Under the pieces are notes generated by a model. It had not been told where the DNA came from and did no database searches. It worked only from the letters and a program-made list of their open reading frames with translations. A program made the position numbers and the translations under genes. A stretch of 64,000 nucleotides of DNA from Undaria pinnatifida (taxonomy: Eukaryota > Sar > Phaeophyceae > Laminariales > Alariaceae). Each line of letters begins with the position of its first letter. Within the stretch, counting starts at the first letter, position 1. The stretch lies in NCBI GenBank assembly GCA_012845835.1, contig JABAKD010000025.1:6972989-7036988 (forward strand), in the 5' to 3' direction. Positions 44,126-53,884 of this stretch are shown here, piece by piece.

Positions 44126-44526
44126 GAACCAAGAAGTGGGAGCATGTGAAGGCTTGCCTGGAACTAGCAAAAGGTGAAGCGGCATGTTGACAAGTGCTAC
44201 GATAGAGGTAGCACTTTTCGTCTGAAAAATGGTTTCTGAATGACGCGGCTCCTTAACCCAAAGTCGTCGGAAACGGGCCTTTTTTTGTGCGTGATTCTCG
44301 TTATTTAGGTAAGTCATAGGAGTTTCCATCATACGAGTTTCCATCCGGTAGCATTTTTTTTTTTTCAAATAAGTTTTTAGGAGAGGTCTTAAGCTCCCAA
44401 ATTTAGGAATTCTCAGAAAAAATGTAGTGCATCTCCATCGTAGCACGTGTCTGGCGCTTCCAGAGCTCACAGAGAGCGCCGGTGCCGTCTGAGTCACTGG
44501 AGCATCGCAGGACCGAATGTGAGCTA
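44126..44526 (+). pseudogene. Decayed exon copy split by a MITE
   Basis: 44126-44197 and 44452-44526 match the two halves of the exon at 44740-44858. The acceptor AG has become GG, the second half has an in-frame TGA, but the GTGAGC donor survives. The gap is filled by the MITE at 44195-44452. After removing the insert, the spacing to the intact exon is about 341 bp. Confidence 0.8.
44195..44452. mobile_element. MITE, copy 2, inserted in an exon copy
   Basis: The ends are inverted (GTGCTACGATAGAGG against GTGCTACGATGGAG). The body matches 15645-15903, sharing ttccatccggtagca and gaggtcttaagctccc. Confidence 0.75.
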
Positions 44527-44739
44527 AATCCCCATTAAGAAGGTTTTCGTCGTGTTTGACCTAGAGATAGGGATAGGGACCGAAATATTTGCCAAGCGTA
44601 TCCTGCATCGTTATACGGCGTTTCCGCGTATCGCATTCGACTGACTGTGTACTCTGCTTGGTACAGGTCGCAAGTCAAAGACCTCTCCGGGTGCTCCTCC
44701 TCCCACTGCTGCAGCGGAACAACATGGCCAGCTACCCAG

Positions 44740-44858
44740 GAATCAAAGCGGGAGTATGTGAAGGCTTGTCTGGACCTGACAAAATCTGAAGTGTCGTTTA
44801 GAGAGCTCACAGATAGCGTCGTTACCATCCGAGTTGCTGGAGCATCGCAGGACCGAAT
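44740..44858 (+). CDS. Isolated exon of an uncharacterised gene
   Basis: 119 bp lie between acceptor agctacccag and donor GTGAGTT. They encode a helical-looking segment beginning ESKREYVKACLDLTK and running to an ASQDR end. The flanking sequence is in a tandem duplication of about 340 bp (44458-44800 and 44804-45050). Partner exons are not identified. Confidence 0.5.
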
Positions 44859-45415
44859 GTGAGTTAAATCCCCGTAAATGTGTTTCGTGTCGTGTTTGAC
44901 CTAGGGATGGGGGTAGGGAGCGAATTGCTTTGTCAAGCGTATCCTGCATCGTTGTGCAGCCTTTCCGCATATCAGATTCAACTGGGTACTGTGCTTGGTA
45001 CACGCGGCAGGTCGAGGATCTCTCCGGGTGTTCCTAGTCCAACAACGGCAGCGAAAGAACATGGCCGCATTTCCCTTGGGCTGACAATTGTTTTGCCTGT
45101 GTGCGAGAGTCAACTTGCATATCTTAGCCGGGTCCTCGGTTGCTTGTTTGTTGATATCTAGATAGGCCTCGAAAACGTGGACCCGCAAGGCTGGCACGTC
45201 CATCCTCATCACTGCCAGCTGCTGCTCTCATATGATATATATGATATATACATGCTGCGACAATTTTACTTCATCTGATTCAATGCACCTCTTGCCCTTG
45301 CCGCCCCCTCGCGGAAGAGCGGAAGAACCACCCACACTACTCCTGACCCCTCCGGGTGCCTTAACCGACTCTGTACTCCGGCTTCTCCGGCGACCGCCAG
45401 AATCTACCCCCTTCT

Positions 45416-46533
45416 CTAATGGAGGGGCTCTCGTGTCCCTAGTGTCGTTACGGCGGCATCGGCCACCCTCCATCCCTCGCGACTTTGCGCACGCACGGGT
45501 AAAGGCACGCCCACATTGATGGCACCGCAGTCGCACTCGAATGATAAACCCAACTCTGGTTCGACATCCTGACGAAGAAGAATGGACCACAGAGACTCCA
45601 GTCTCATGTTCTGTAAGGCTGATGATCGAGGCTTATGGCCACATCACGGCGATATGTCCCTTGCTCTACCGCCTCAAGGACCAATTGGCTGACCTCCTGT
45701 ACATGATCCCACGGCAAACCACCTGCAGGAAGTTCCGGTTCACAAGTTTGCAAGGTTGAAAGCCTCAGCAGTGTCAGTCGTCGAGACACAGGTACGCCAA
45801 CCGACAAAACTTCCGCGGGGATGCCTTGTACTCGTAAAACAGACATGTGGAATCGTGTCAAGTGATCAGATGGGGCAAGAAAATGGAGCAAGCAAACCAT
45901 AGTAAAATTTGAAGTAGTATGAGACAGTGGCCGTAACGGAGCGGGTTTGGTGACTCTTCGGTGGCGGTGAAATGAAAACGAAAAATTATACCAAAACACA
46001 CCCATCGTGTCCAGCAGACAGGTGGGGCAAGGGAAAGAGGCGCACTCCCATACCCACCGTAGTAAAACACGAACGCACGATGAAACGACGGCCGTAGCGA
46101 TTACAGCTAGATGAACGTGCGGGGCGGTTAGAGGAGAACTCAACCACACAGACACACAAGCACAACATCACCACGATTCGGCAGGCTTGGCCCAACAAAC
46201 CAAGCAGAATCGTCGGTGGTGGTTTAATTTAGCATAAATGCACCCGAAGGGGCATTATCACCACGACTCGGGAGCCTTGACGAAAACGAGCAAGCGGGGT
46301 CGGTGGGTGTAGACAAAAAACGAAAGGAAAGCGTACCAAAATAGAAAACATGCCAAGGCCGAGACACCCAGGAGCCAAGTCGAAACTGGGCTTTGTAGGG
46401 ACAGTCGCCAAAGGAAACCAGCCCAAAATATGCATAGGAAGCTACTAGCTGCCATTGAAAAGTAACCAAGATCCACCACTGATGGTTGCTGAAGCCGTAC
46501 TAGGGAAACCACTGGCAACGAAATGATTACCAA
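45416..46533. other. Coding-like region, strand and gene undecided
   Basis: Minus frames 45604-46155 and 45416-45607 overlap by a few bases and both look protein-like near their junction; the second has a CDCGA cluster. A plus frame at 45541-45759 competes. Further on, minus 46258-46533 is very hydrophobic, with two or three possible membrane segments. No family is recognised. Confidence 0.25.
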
Positions 46534-46622
46534 ACAACAATCAGCTTCTCTTAGCGGTGCCAGCTACACTAGACAGAGGAGACAGTGGCAGCGGTGGGAG
46601 CTCTGCGGGGCGGCGGGGCGCG

Positions 46623-47755
46623 TCAGAGGTCCGCCGTACGCCTCTGGCTATTGTACCAGTCCAGTGGTGTTGTAGGCACCACGATCCAAAGTTGACGTCC
46701 CGTCAAATCATGCGCAGGCTGGAGGTCGACCTTGCTCGGTCCCGGGTCGCCGAGGAAGCAGATTATGTAAGAGGTGTCGGGAGAAGGGTCCGAGGGAGCG
46801 CTGGGCGATCTTCCCCAGCCGTCAGAGACCGTCGCGAACCTTGTACCGTACATGTGCCCCGGAAGGAAGTTTATCGCTGAATGTGCGAAGGCAGATATCG
46901 CCCGAGACCATTGTGTAGCCAGGGGCGAGGAAAAATGGGCCGTGTGACCGTGAGAGTTCCTGTTGCGCGGCGCCGATGTGCATCTGTCCGTAGAGGTGGT
47001 TTACCTGTTGGTGTTGCGTTGGCGTATCGGACCACCAAAGCAGGATGTGGCGCCTGGAGTGCTGGAGGTCGAGGTCGTGCTCTCAAAAAGGACTGAGGAA
47101 TCCAGTGCAGTGGCGTTCGTACAGGAGAGCGATGACCCCGTTGCGGCCTCGGACGAGTTGGTAGCCCATGACGCATTCTCCCTCTGGGCTCTCCGGCGGT
47201 GTTGAGACACCGTCGAGGGTAGCGAGGTGGTGGGATACAGTGATTTCGGAGGCTGTAAGCGCACGAGGTGAGGCCCGAAGGAACGTACTTGGATATATCA
47301 TTGTGGCTGATGTCGGCGTTCCGGCGATGCTCGCATCGCTCGACGGTGACTCAGCGGTGGGAGTCTCGTCCCGGCAGGTCGGTAGAAAGGTAGAGGAAGA
47401 TGAACTTGGGTTGGAACGGGTGGTTGTCGGGAGTGCCCGACCTCCGGCGAGAGTTTTGAAGGGGCCGTCCCAGCTTACGAAAGGCACAGTGTTCAGCACG
47501 ATGTCGTCGGGGTCCTTTCTAGCGCCTTGTCGGATGGTGGAAGCGAAGTTGTAGATCGAGGCCCAGCCGTCTATCGTGGAACGGAGAAGGATGACCGTGA
47601 TGGAGGCGTACTGATGCTGTAGTTGTACAACGTAGATGGCGTGTAGGTGTCGGACGGCGCGGTAGGCACGTTGTCGCCTGTTGGTGGCGAGGTTTGGGGT
47701 AGGCCAGATGGTCACGCTCGAAGCTATGATGTCCGCCAACTTTGAGGGATTGCCC
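46623..47755 (-). pseudogene. Possible decayed minus-strand gene
   Basis: A frame from about 47755 (after a candidate acceptor ending cgtattag) to 47083 encodes about 220 residues. A second frame, shifted by one base, continues 47264-47001. After one TAA it runs on to 46623 for about another 125 residues of ordinary composition. The pattern suggests one coding region broken by a frameshift and a nonsense codon. Plus-strand ORFs at 46963-47205 and 47168-47554 compete. I recognise no domain. Confidence 0.3.
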
Positions 47756-48239
47756 TAATACGCGAGGACCGAGTGTTGCGCAGTCGAAATAATTTGTCAC
47801 GAGTGGTGTTCAAGACCGGGTATCGCGCCGCACTATCCTGCATTTCATCGGGGTCACATTTTATTGCGCATGGGCATTTCTTTCCAGCGCGGCACCGCAG
47901 GTATGGTTGACACAGACTGAATTTTTTAGGTACCAAGTAGACGGGTTGCTTCTTGCTTCAAGTAGATCCCCCATCGCATAATTTGCTAGGCTGTCTGCGC
48001 ACAGTTGGGACCACTATAAGTTCATTTGCGCAACACATCGATTGTACACACAGCCCTAGGCACAGTGTAATGTATGTATCACCACGAAGACGCGTATATA
48101 CCACACAGGTATCGGTTGGAAATCCCGCCCGCCCCCATGCCTCTCCCCCCCCCCCCCCCCCGTCCTTTTCACCCCCTCCCCCCCCACCCCCCTCCCCTTA
48201 ACAACCCCGCCCTTCCCTCACCGATTACGTATACGACTT

Positions 48240-48505
48240 GATAGGCATACATGATAAACTGGGGCATTCATTCCACAGCTGTCGGGTTCCCTTCAAGAAC
48301 GGTTTTTATAGTTTCCGCGCAGAGATTGATTAACATCACCCTGTTGACCCTGGTACAAACTACACTGCAGTAGTTGTAGTTTTATAGGACCTGCCGACCT
48401 ATATCCTTAATTAGCACATCCACCCACCCATTAATACGCGCGATCGGAGTATCACACACAACTTGCAAAGATGAGTTTCGACGAAATCTTACACGCTCAA
48501 GTTTT
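48240..48505 (-). repeat. Dispersed repeat family R1, copy
   Basis: It is reverse-oriented relative to 33535-33790, with the cagctgtcgg, gtttccgcgc, cctgttgaccctg and gcgatcggagtatcacac landmarks. C-rich runs precede it at 48148-48190. Confidence 0.85.
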
Positions 48506-48516
48506 GTAGGGTTTGT

Positions 48517-48900
48517 GGATTCCGGGTAAGGGTATGGGGGGCTTACAGAACTTCCAGAACTTCCGGGTATTGTGGCACGGGCGTACAGAACATCCAGAAG
48601 TTCCGGGTAATGTGGCACAGGCGTACATGACTCACAGAAGCTCCGGGTACGGGTATGAAAGTCTCACAGGACTCCCAGAAGTTCCGGGTACGGGTATGCA
48701 AGTCTTACAAAACTTCCAGAACTTCCGGGTATTGTGGCACGGGCGTACAGAACTTCCAGTAGTTCGGGGAAGGTATAAACATGTTGTACCAGTACCCCGG
48801 GTCTTTGTGGCACCGGCGTACAGAATTTCCAGAAGTTCCAGGTACGGGTGTAAGTGTCCTACAGGAGTTACACAAGTTGTTTGTAGGGTATTACCCGGGG
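48517..48900 (+). repeat. 40-bp minisatellite
   Basis: About nine units of the type acagaacttccagaacttcc plus a gggta(c/t)-rich half. Neighbouring units are 40 bp with small indels. A related sequence occurs at 60590-60970, including the non-tandem continuation with taccctac words. Confidence 0.9.
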
Positions 48901-49109
48901 TAAATAAATACCCCTGGTATGGTTTTGTGTGTACCCTACATACAGAACGAATATGAAAAGTTCGGGTGCGGGTATGAATGTCGTACATAACCGACAAAAG
49001 TCCCGGGTACGGGCAATTCCCGGGTAAATACCCGCCCCAACAGTGGCGAAAAAACAACAATTTGACTGGTCAGAAAAAGACAATTAATTGTCAACGCATT
49101 TCAACTACT

Positions 49110-49514
49110 TCTGCATAAGTGGGATACTTGTTAAGGTACGAATTGGGTGTGATATTGCGATATTGTCCCTATCAGGGCCTCTTGCCCGGCCCAGCTCGTA
49201 TTAGTGGGGTATTATTGATAGTCCGTTTGACCACTTGCAAAAGGTCAACCAATAGCTTACCCAAAATAACCCTCATAACACTCTTCCCCCCTGAAACGGC
49301 GGGATAACAGGTCGGCCGGATATACGGGCGGACCAGTCATTTATCCAAGCCGTTTCATTTCCTGGGGATACCAGGGAGAGTATTTTTCAAGATCGACAGG
49401 GGGAAAATCTGAAAAGTTTAATATTGTGGATCTGGTGAGGACCGAACCCACGACCCCAAAACCCGTGGTCCTGCCGACGACTCCATTTGTTGAGGTAGTC
49501 GTGGATTAGTGGGG
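49110..49514. other. Left flank of the copia element
   Basis: A 47-bp segment, gtccgtttgaccacttgcaa onward (49222-49268), recurs at 58701-58748 beyond the right LTR. On the minus strand around 49435-49495 a GGTTCGGTCC box and a CACCA-like end suggest a weak tRNA-derived relic. No gene is seen. Confidence 0.5.
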
Positions 49515-50003
49515 TGTTGGACGTACTCACTCCATTGTCAGATTGCTAACAAGAATCCGTCGAAAAGATGGATCGGAGAATTTTGGGGGTTTCGTATATG
49601 TGTGGGATGGATCTCCACAACGGGATTTTGTGTTGTGGGTTTTTATGTGCCCGAATAATATCACTCTATTTTTCGACTCTATTTTTGCCTCTACCTTGTG
49701 TCTTCTCTGTGTCTCTTCTACGGCTACCACGCCAAGGGCTACCACGCCCCATCTATATTGCAAGGGCTATCACGCCTTCACCACTGCACGGCTACCACGC
49801 CTGTATATTAACATCCCGGCTACCACGCCACAGTTCCGAGCTCCATTTCCGGGTTATCACACCTGGGCTATCACGCTTCACCACACACGTAAATCGGGTT
49901 ATCACACCCGCCTCAGTTAGTAGTTCGTAGTCTACCGATCACCGGCTATTACGCCACCTTTCTCCTCCACCTACACCACCACCGGGGCGTCACACGTACC
50001 AAC
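49515..50003 (+). repeat. 5' LTR
   Basis: It carries about nine copies of a 12-bp motif, GGCTAYCACGCC with variants, between about 49730 and 49955. It is the same length as the 3' LTR. Confidence 0.95.
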
Positions 50004-50067
50004 GTACTACACACGCTAGCGTCAACGATCTTCAACGAACGAGTGGGTTGTGCGTTGCTAAGCGCCA

Positions 50068-51957
50068 ATGAGGAGAACCGACACAGGACCTTCGTCGGGG
50101 GAAAGGTTGAGCACCCCTCCCGGCGGAGTAGGCAACGGGGGAGAGGGACGCGAGTCCTCCTCCGCCAATGCACAACACCATGGAGGAGACGGACGCGAGT
50201 CCTTCCCCGCCAATGAACAACACCATGAAACAACAGCAGCGGCAGCTCCATCAGCAACTTCATCGAACATGATCGCGGACCTAGCCAACGCCCTTCGCCA
50301 AGTACTGCAGATGACCAACGACGGAGGGCCAACCGCCCCAACAGCAGGCACGTACGAGTCTAGACCCATAGAAATTCGTCAGAAAAATGAAATTCTTGCT
50401 TGGTCTGGAAAGTTTGAGAGCGGGCAAAGTGTTGGATCAGCTTTCCGTGTTTTCCGAGGTTCTGTTCTTTCCTGGGTCTCGGCTGAAGGATTGATGGACG
50501 TATTGAGGGGAGAATCGATACCAATGGGGGTTCCGGATGTAGACCTGTCACTTTACTTTGGGAAGGAGAGAGTAGATAAGTCGCTCAAGCTATGGTCACA
50601 ACTTATCGCAAAAATCACAGCCCAACCAGTCCAAGAAATGATTTTTGCTGCGGGGTCACCCCAAGAAGCGTGGAGGGTGTTGGAGTCTCACTACGCTGTC
50701 AAAAGTGAACATGAGAGGGAGATAGTAGAGGATGAGTGGAACGAACTGAGGCAGAAGGAGGGAGAGAGCATCATGTCATTCTACGGTAGGGCAAAGGCCA
50801 TTAGGATGAAGCTGGAATCATACGGAGATAAGCGACCAGACGCATCTATGTGCAAACATATTGCCCGTAGAATGCTACCATCTTTTAAGCTCTGTAGTGA
50901 CCACGTGCTTCTCCTTCCCGATCTTTCGAGTCGTACCATGGAAGATTTGCTCAGAAGAGCTGATCACAAGCTGGAGCGCAATGGGAGATCAGGAGAAGAG
51001 AGAGAGGAGACAAGGCATGCCCTGACCGCAGCCGGCGTAGGTCGGGGCGACCGGGGTGGGAGGAATGCTGGTGATCAGGGGTATGGGGAGCGCGACCGAA
51101 CGTACACATACTGCGCGCATCACGGCGAGGGGCAAGGCCACAACACCCCCGAATGCATCGTCATGCGTCGAGAATTCGACAGATACAACGGTGATTTCCA
51201 CGAATACCTGCAGTCGCGGGGACTCGGGCCGTACGCCGGACGCGGAGGAGGGCGCGGGGCGGAAGGTAAATATCGAGAGCAACCGTACTCAAACGACTCG
51301 GGTGCGCGTTGGAGTCGGGGCCACCCGCCGGAGCAGCAGAGAACGCCGCCGCCAGGACACGGACCCGGGCCTGGGGGGTATGCGAACACCTTCCATAAAC
51401 CGTACCCCAACGACTCGGGTGCGCGTTGGAGTCGGGGCCACCCGCCGGAGCAGCAGAGAACGCCGCCGCCCGGACACGGACCCGGGCCTGGCGGATATGC
51501 TAACAACTTCCCCGGAGGACGTGGTCACGACCGCCATCATCATTCCGGCGGGCGCGGCCGAGGCAGGGGCGAGGGCTTCGGACAGGTGCCACCATCTAAT
51601 TTTCCACTGCCTAATTTTCCGTCTAATTCGCCCCCGAATTTTGCGCCTAATTTACCGCCTGGAAATTCCCCAACGCACCGAGGTACGCATTTGCGGCCGA
51701 TTATCCCTACGAAAACGAATACATGGAATACTCGGGGTGGGGGGAACCAGCGGGGCACTGGTCATCACCACCACCGACAGCGGAGTTGGGGGCTCCCGAG
51801 CAGCAGCAACAGCACCAACAACACCAAGAACAGCAAGAGGGCACGCCTCCTGCCACGTCTACCTCTGCTACTGCAACTCTCTCTTCTCCGGCTCCCGGCG
51901 CAGCTCAAGCCAGCGGAGCTCCTCTGCAGCTTTTCATCGCACGTAGTGTGCAAATAG
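50068..51957 (+). CDS. gag: Copia Gag polyprotein with zinc-knuckle-like motif
   Basis: An ATG start 64 bp after the LTR opens a 629-codon frame. Residues about 100-310 resemble the UBN2-type copia capsid region (AWRVLESHY, EDEWNELRQKEGESIMSFY). A zinc-binding-like C-x2-H-x6-H-x4-C follows (YCAHHGEGQGHNTPEC). Then come two copies of a 39-residue repeat (117-bp unit, starting near 51292 and 51409) rich in Gly, Pro and Arg. The last 75 codons overlap the protease frame by about 230 bp, and reaching it requires a -1 shift. Confidence 0.88.
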   Translation: MRRTDTGPSSGERLSTPPGGVGNGGEGRESSSANAQHHGGDGRESFPANEQHHETTAAAAPSATSSNMIADLANALRQVLQMTNDGGPTAPTAGTYESRPIEIRQKNEILAWSGKFESGQSVGSAFRVFRGSVLSWVSAEGLMDVLRGESIPMGVPDVDLSLYFGKERVDKSLKLWSQLIAKITAQPVQEMIFAAGSPQEAWRVLESHYAVKSEHEREIVEDEWNELRQKEGESIMSFYGRAKAIRMKLESYGDKRPDASMCKHIARRMLPSFKLCSDHVLLLPDLSSRTMEDLLRRADHKLERNGRSGEEREETRHALTAAGVGRGDRGGRNAGDQGYGERDRTYTYCAHHGEGQGHNTPECIVMRREFDRYNGDFHEYLQSRGLGPYAGRGGGRGAEGKYREQPYSNDSGARWSRGHPPEQQRTPPPGHGPGPGGYANTFHKPYPNDSGARWSRGHPPEQQRTPPPGHGPGPGGYANNFPGGRGHDRHHHSGGRGRGRGEGFGQVPPSNFPLPNFPSNSPPNFAPNLPPGNSPTHRGTHLRPIIPTKTNTWNTRGGGNQRGTGHHHHRQRSWGLPSSSNSTNNTKNSKRARLLPRLPLLLQLSLLRLPAQLKPAELLCSFSSHVVCK

Positions 51958-52907
51958 GCAAGTCTGAGTCTGGTGATTCTGTTGCTGTAGATCGTGATGG
52001 TGTGGTGCGTGGTAGCGTTGTAGGACGTGTTGAGCCAGCGTTGATTACACGTGTTGCTAGCGCCCTTCGGTGTACCCCAGGGCAACCTAGGCCGTATGGT
52101 AGCGAGGAATGGGATGCGGACTCGGGAGCTAGTGCGATGATGTCCAACAACAAAGAGGGCATGTACAACATTCGCTACCCTACAGACCAATACATACAGA
52201 TTGGCGATTCAGGGTTGATTAGAGTCGAGGCAATCGGGGACGTCAATTTGGTGTTTCACCAGCTAGATGAACACGGAAACCCGGAGGACGTTGTGGCGTG
52301 TGTGCAAGATGTGATATATACTCCGTGGCTTGGCTTTAACCTTTTCTCGATTTGGAAGGTGGCTCACAAAAACTCCTGTTCTGTAAACCCCACTGGTACG
52401 CAAGCGGGAAGGCTCCGCTTCATTCGGGGATCGGCGAACGACTCCCTCTACGCCACCCGACTACCCCCTTCTCCGTTGCCAGTGGATGTAGCGAATAAGA
52501 GTGCCCCCGAGTCTTCCGCTTGCAACCCACCGATGCCAGTTGGCGCAGTTGGTTCAGTTGGTGCTTCGCGTGAGAGTGCATTCGTGTCTGCTGCCTGCAT
52601 ACCCCCCCCGGCTCCTCTTAGTGAAAACAACCTCGTACAACCTTCGAGCGTTGTGATGGCTTCTCCCATGGAGTTGGAGCTTGAGCTTGAGACTGCTTTA
52701 TCCCACCCCACTCCGTGTGATTCAAGTACGTCATGGATTTATCGACCCCAGAGCATTTCTGACGACAAGACCGAGGCGTATGCCGTAGAATGGGACATTT
52801 TCGACCGTATGATGCAGGATAGAGAGAGTGAAGTGTGCACTTGCCATTTTGGGCCCCGGGAAAAACCCTTTCCATGTTGGCAACGATCGCAAGCGAGTCG
52901 ATATTAA
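51723..52907 (+). CDS. pol: Copia protease region of Pol
   Basis: The frame is -1 relative to gag. A Gln-rich linker precedes WDADSGAS, the aspartic protease active-site motif, followed by a beta-rich segment with DVIYTPWLGFNLFS, typical of copia proteases. The frame is lost near 52870, where the pre-integrase domain continues in the next frame. Confidence 0.85.
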   Translation: MEYSGWGEPAGHWSSPPPTAELGAPEQQQQHQQHQEQQEGTPPATSTSATATLSSPAPGAAQASGAPLQLFIARSVQIGKSESGDSVAVDRDGVVRGSVVGRVEPALITRVASALRCTPGQPRPYGSEEWDADSGASAMMSNNKEGMYNIRYPTDQYIQIGDSGLIRVEAIGDVNLVFHQLDEHGNPEDVVACVQDVIYTPWLGFNLFSIWKVAHKNSCSVNPTGTQAGRLRFIRGSANDSLYATRLPPSPLPVDVANKSAPESSACNPPMPVGAVGSVGASRESAFVSAACIPPPAPLSENNLVQPSSVVMASPMELELELETALSHPTPCDSSTSWIYRPQSISDDKTEAYAVEWDIFDRMMQDRESEVCTCHFGPREKPFPCWQRSQASRY

Positions 52908-53035
52908 CGTGTTCCATGACCGCGCCGGCCACCTGTCCGAACCTATTTTGAGGGAATCTGCTCGGCAGCGAGGGATCACCCTCACCGGACGGATGAACCC
53001 TGCACTACGTGTATATCGGCGAGGGGGACGAGAGC
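52871..53035 (+). pseudogene. Pre-integrase segment in a shifted frame
   Basis: The segment reads INVFHDRAGHLSEPILRESA, matching the copia GAG-pre-integrase H-x-R-x-GH-LS pattern. Frame breaks at both ends (about 52865 and 53035), in G/C-rich runs, separate it from protease and integrase. Confidence 0.75.
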
Positions 53036-53039
53036 GGGC

Positions 53040-53850
53040 GTGCCGAAGCGAAGCGAGGGACGAGCGGGGAAGGCGCCTGGCGATCTCCTACATGTCGACA
53101 TGTGCAGGCCATACACCACCACAATAGGCGGCAACCACTACATGTTCTATGCTGTCGATGCTGCAACGGGCTACATCGCGAACTTCGCCCTGCGTCGCAA
53201 GTCTGACGCCGTGGCCGTCTTCCGGCGGTGTATCGTCGACCTAGCCCACAAAGCGGGGACGAGGACACGGAGTGTCCGTGGCGACTGCGACTCGCTCTGG
53301 ACCAGCAAGGACTTCCGTGACTTCTGCTCCACCATGGGAATTGCCGTGCAGTACTCCCCCCCTGGAGCGCAGCAATACAATGGAGTAGTGGAGAATGCAA
53401 TCCAGCGTTGCAACAAAATCGCCATGGCATCTCGCCGCGCCGCGGAGCGACGCTTGCGGCCGGGGGGGTTCTCGTGTGTTCGCGGCCTGGATGCTCGCGG
53501 GGACAAGCTCTGGGCGGAATCGGCGAAGGATGCCACGCAGAACCTCAACCAGGCTGCTTCCCCTTCAAATCCCGGTCGCGCGTCGCCGCAGGAGCTGTTC
53601 ACCGGCAAGAAGGGTGCTTTCTTGGTGGTGCCGTTTTTTCAGTACGGTTTCATGTACCAGGAGAGGAGGTCGAAGCTGAACGACAAGGCCGTGCCGTGCT
53701 ACTTTCTAAACGCGGGCGACAACCATGCCGACTGCTGTGTGAAGGTACTCAGGGATGACACAGGGCGCGTATGCTACTCTAGCAACGTTACATGGGCGCC
53801 GCTGCCACAGTCGGGGGGGGGGGGGTTCAGTACTTCCCCTTCCGCGCCAG
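53040..53850 (+). CDS. pol: Copia integrase core
   Basis: It encodes the rve fold with catalytic Asp in LLHVDMC, Asp in RGDCDS and Glu in YNGVVENAI, spaced as in copia integrases. An RR-rich helix and a C-terminal segment ending SSNVTWAPL follow. The frame is intact here and runs on into the repeat array. Confidence 0.9.
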
Positions 53851-53884
53851 CACCGCCCATGCCGCCGGGGGTGTCATTCGAGAT

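Noticed and set aside
49430-49500. tRNA gene on the minus strand next to the copia LTR
   Set aside because: It has a B-box-like GGTTCGGTCC but cannot form a cloverleaf; at most a tRNA-derived relic.
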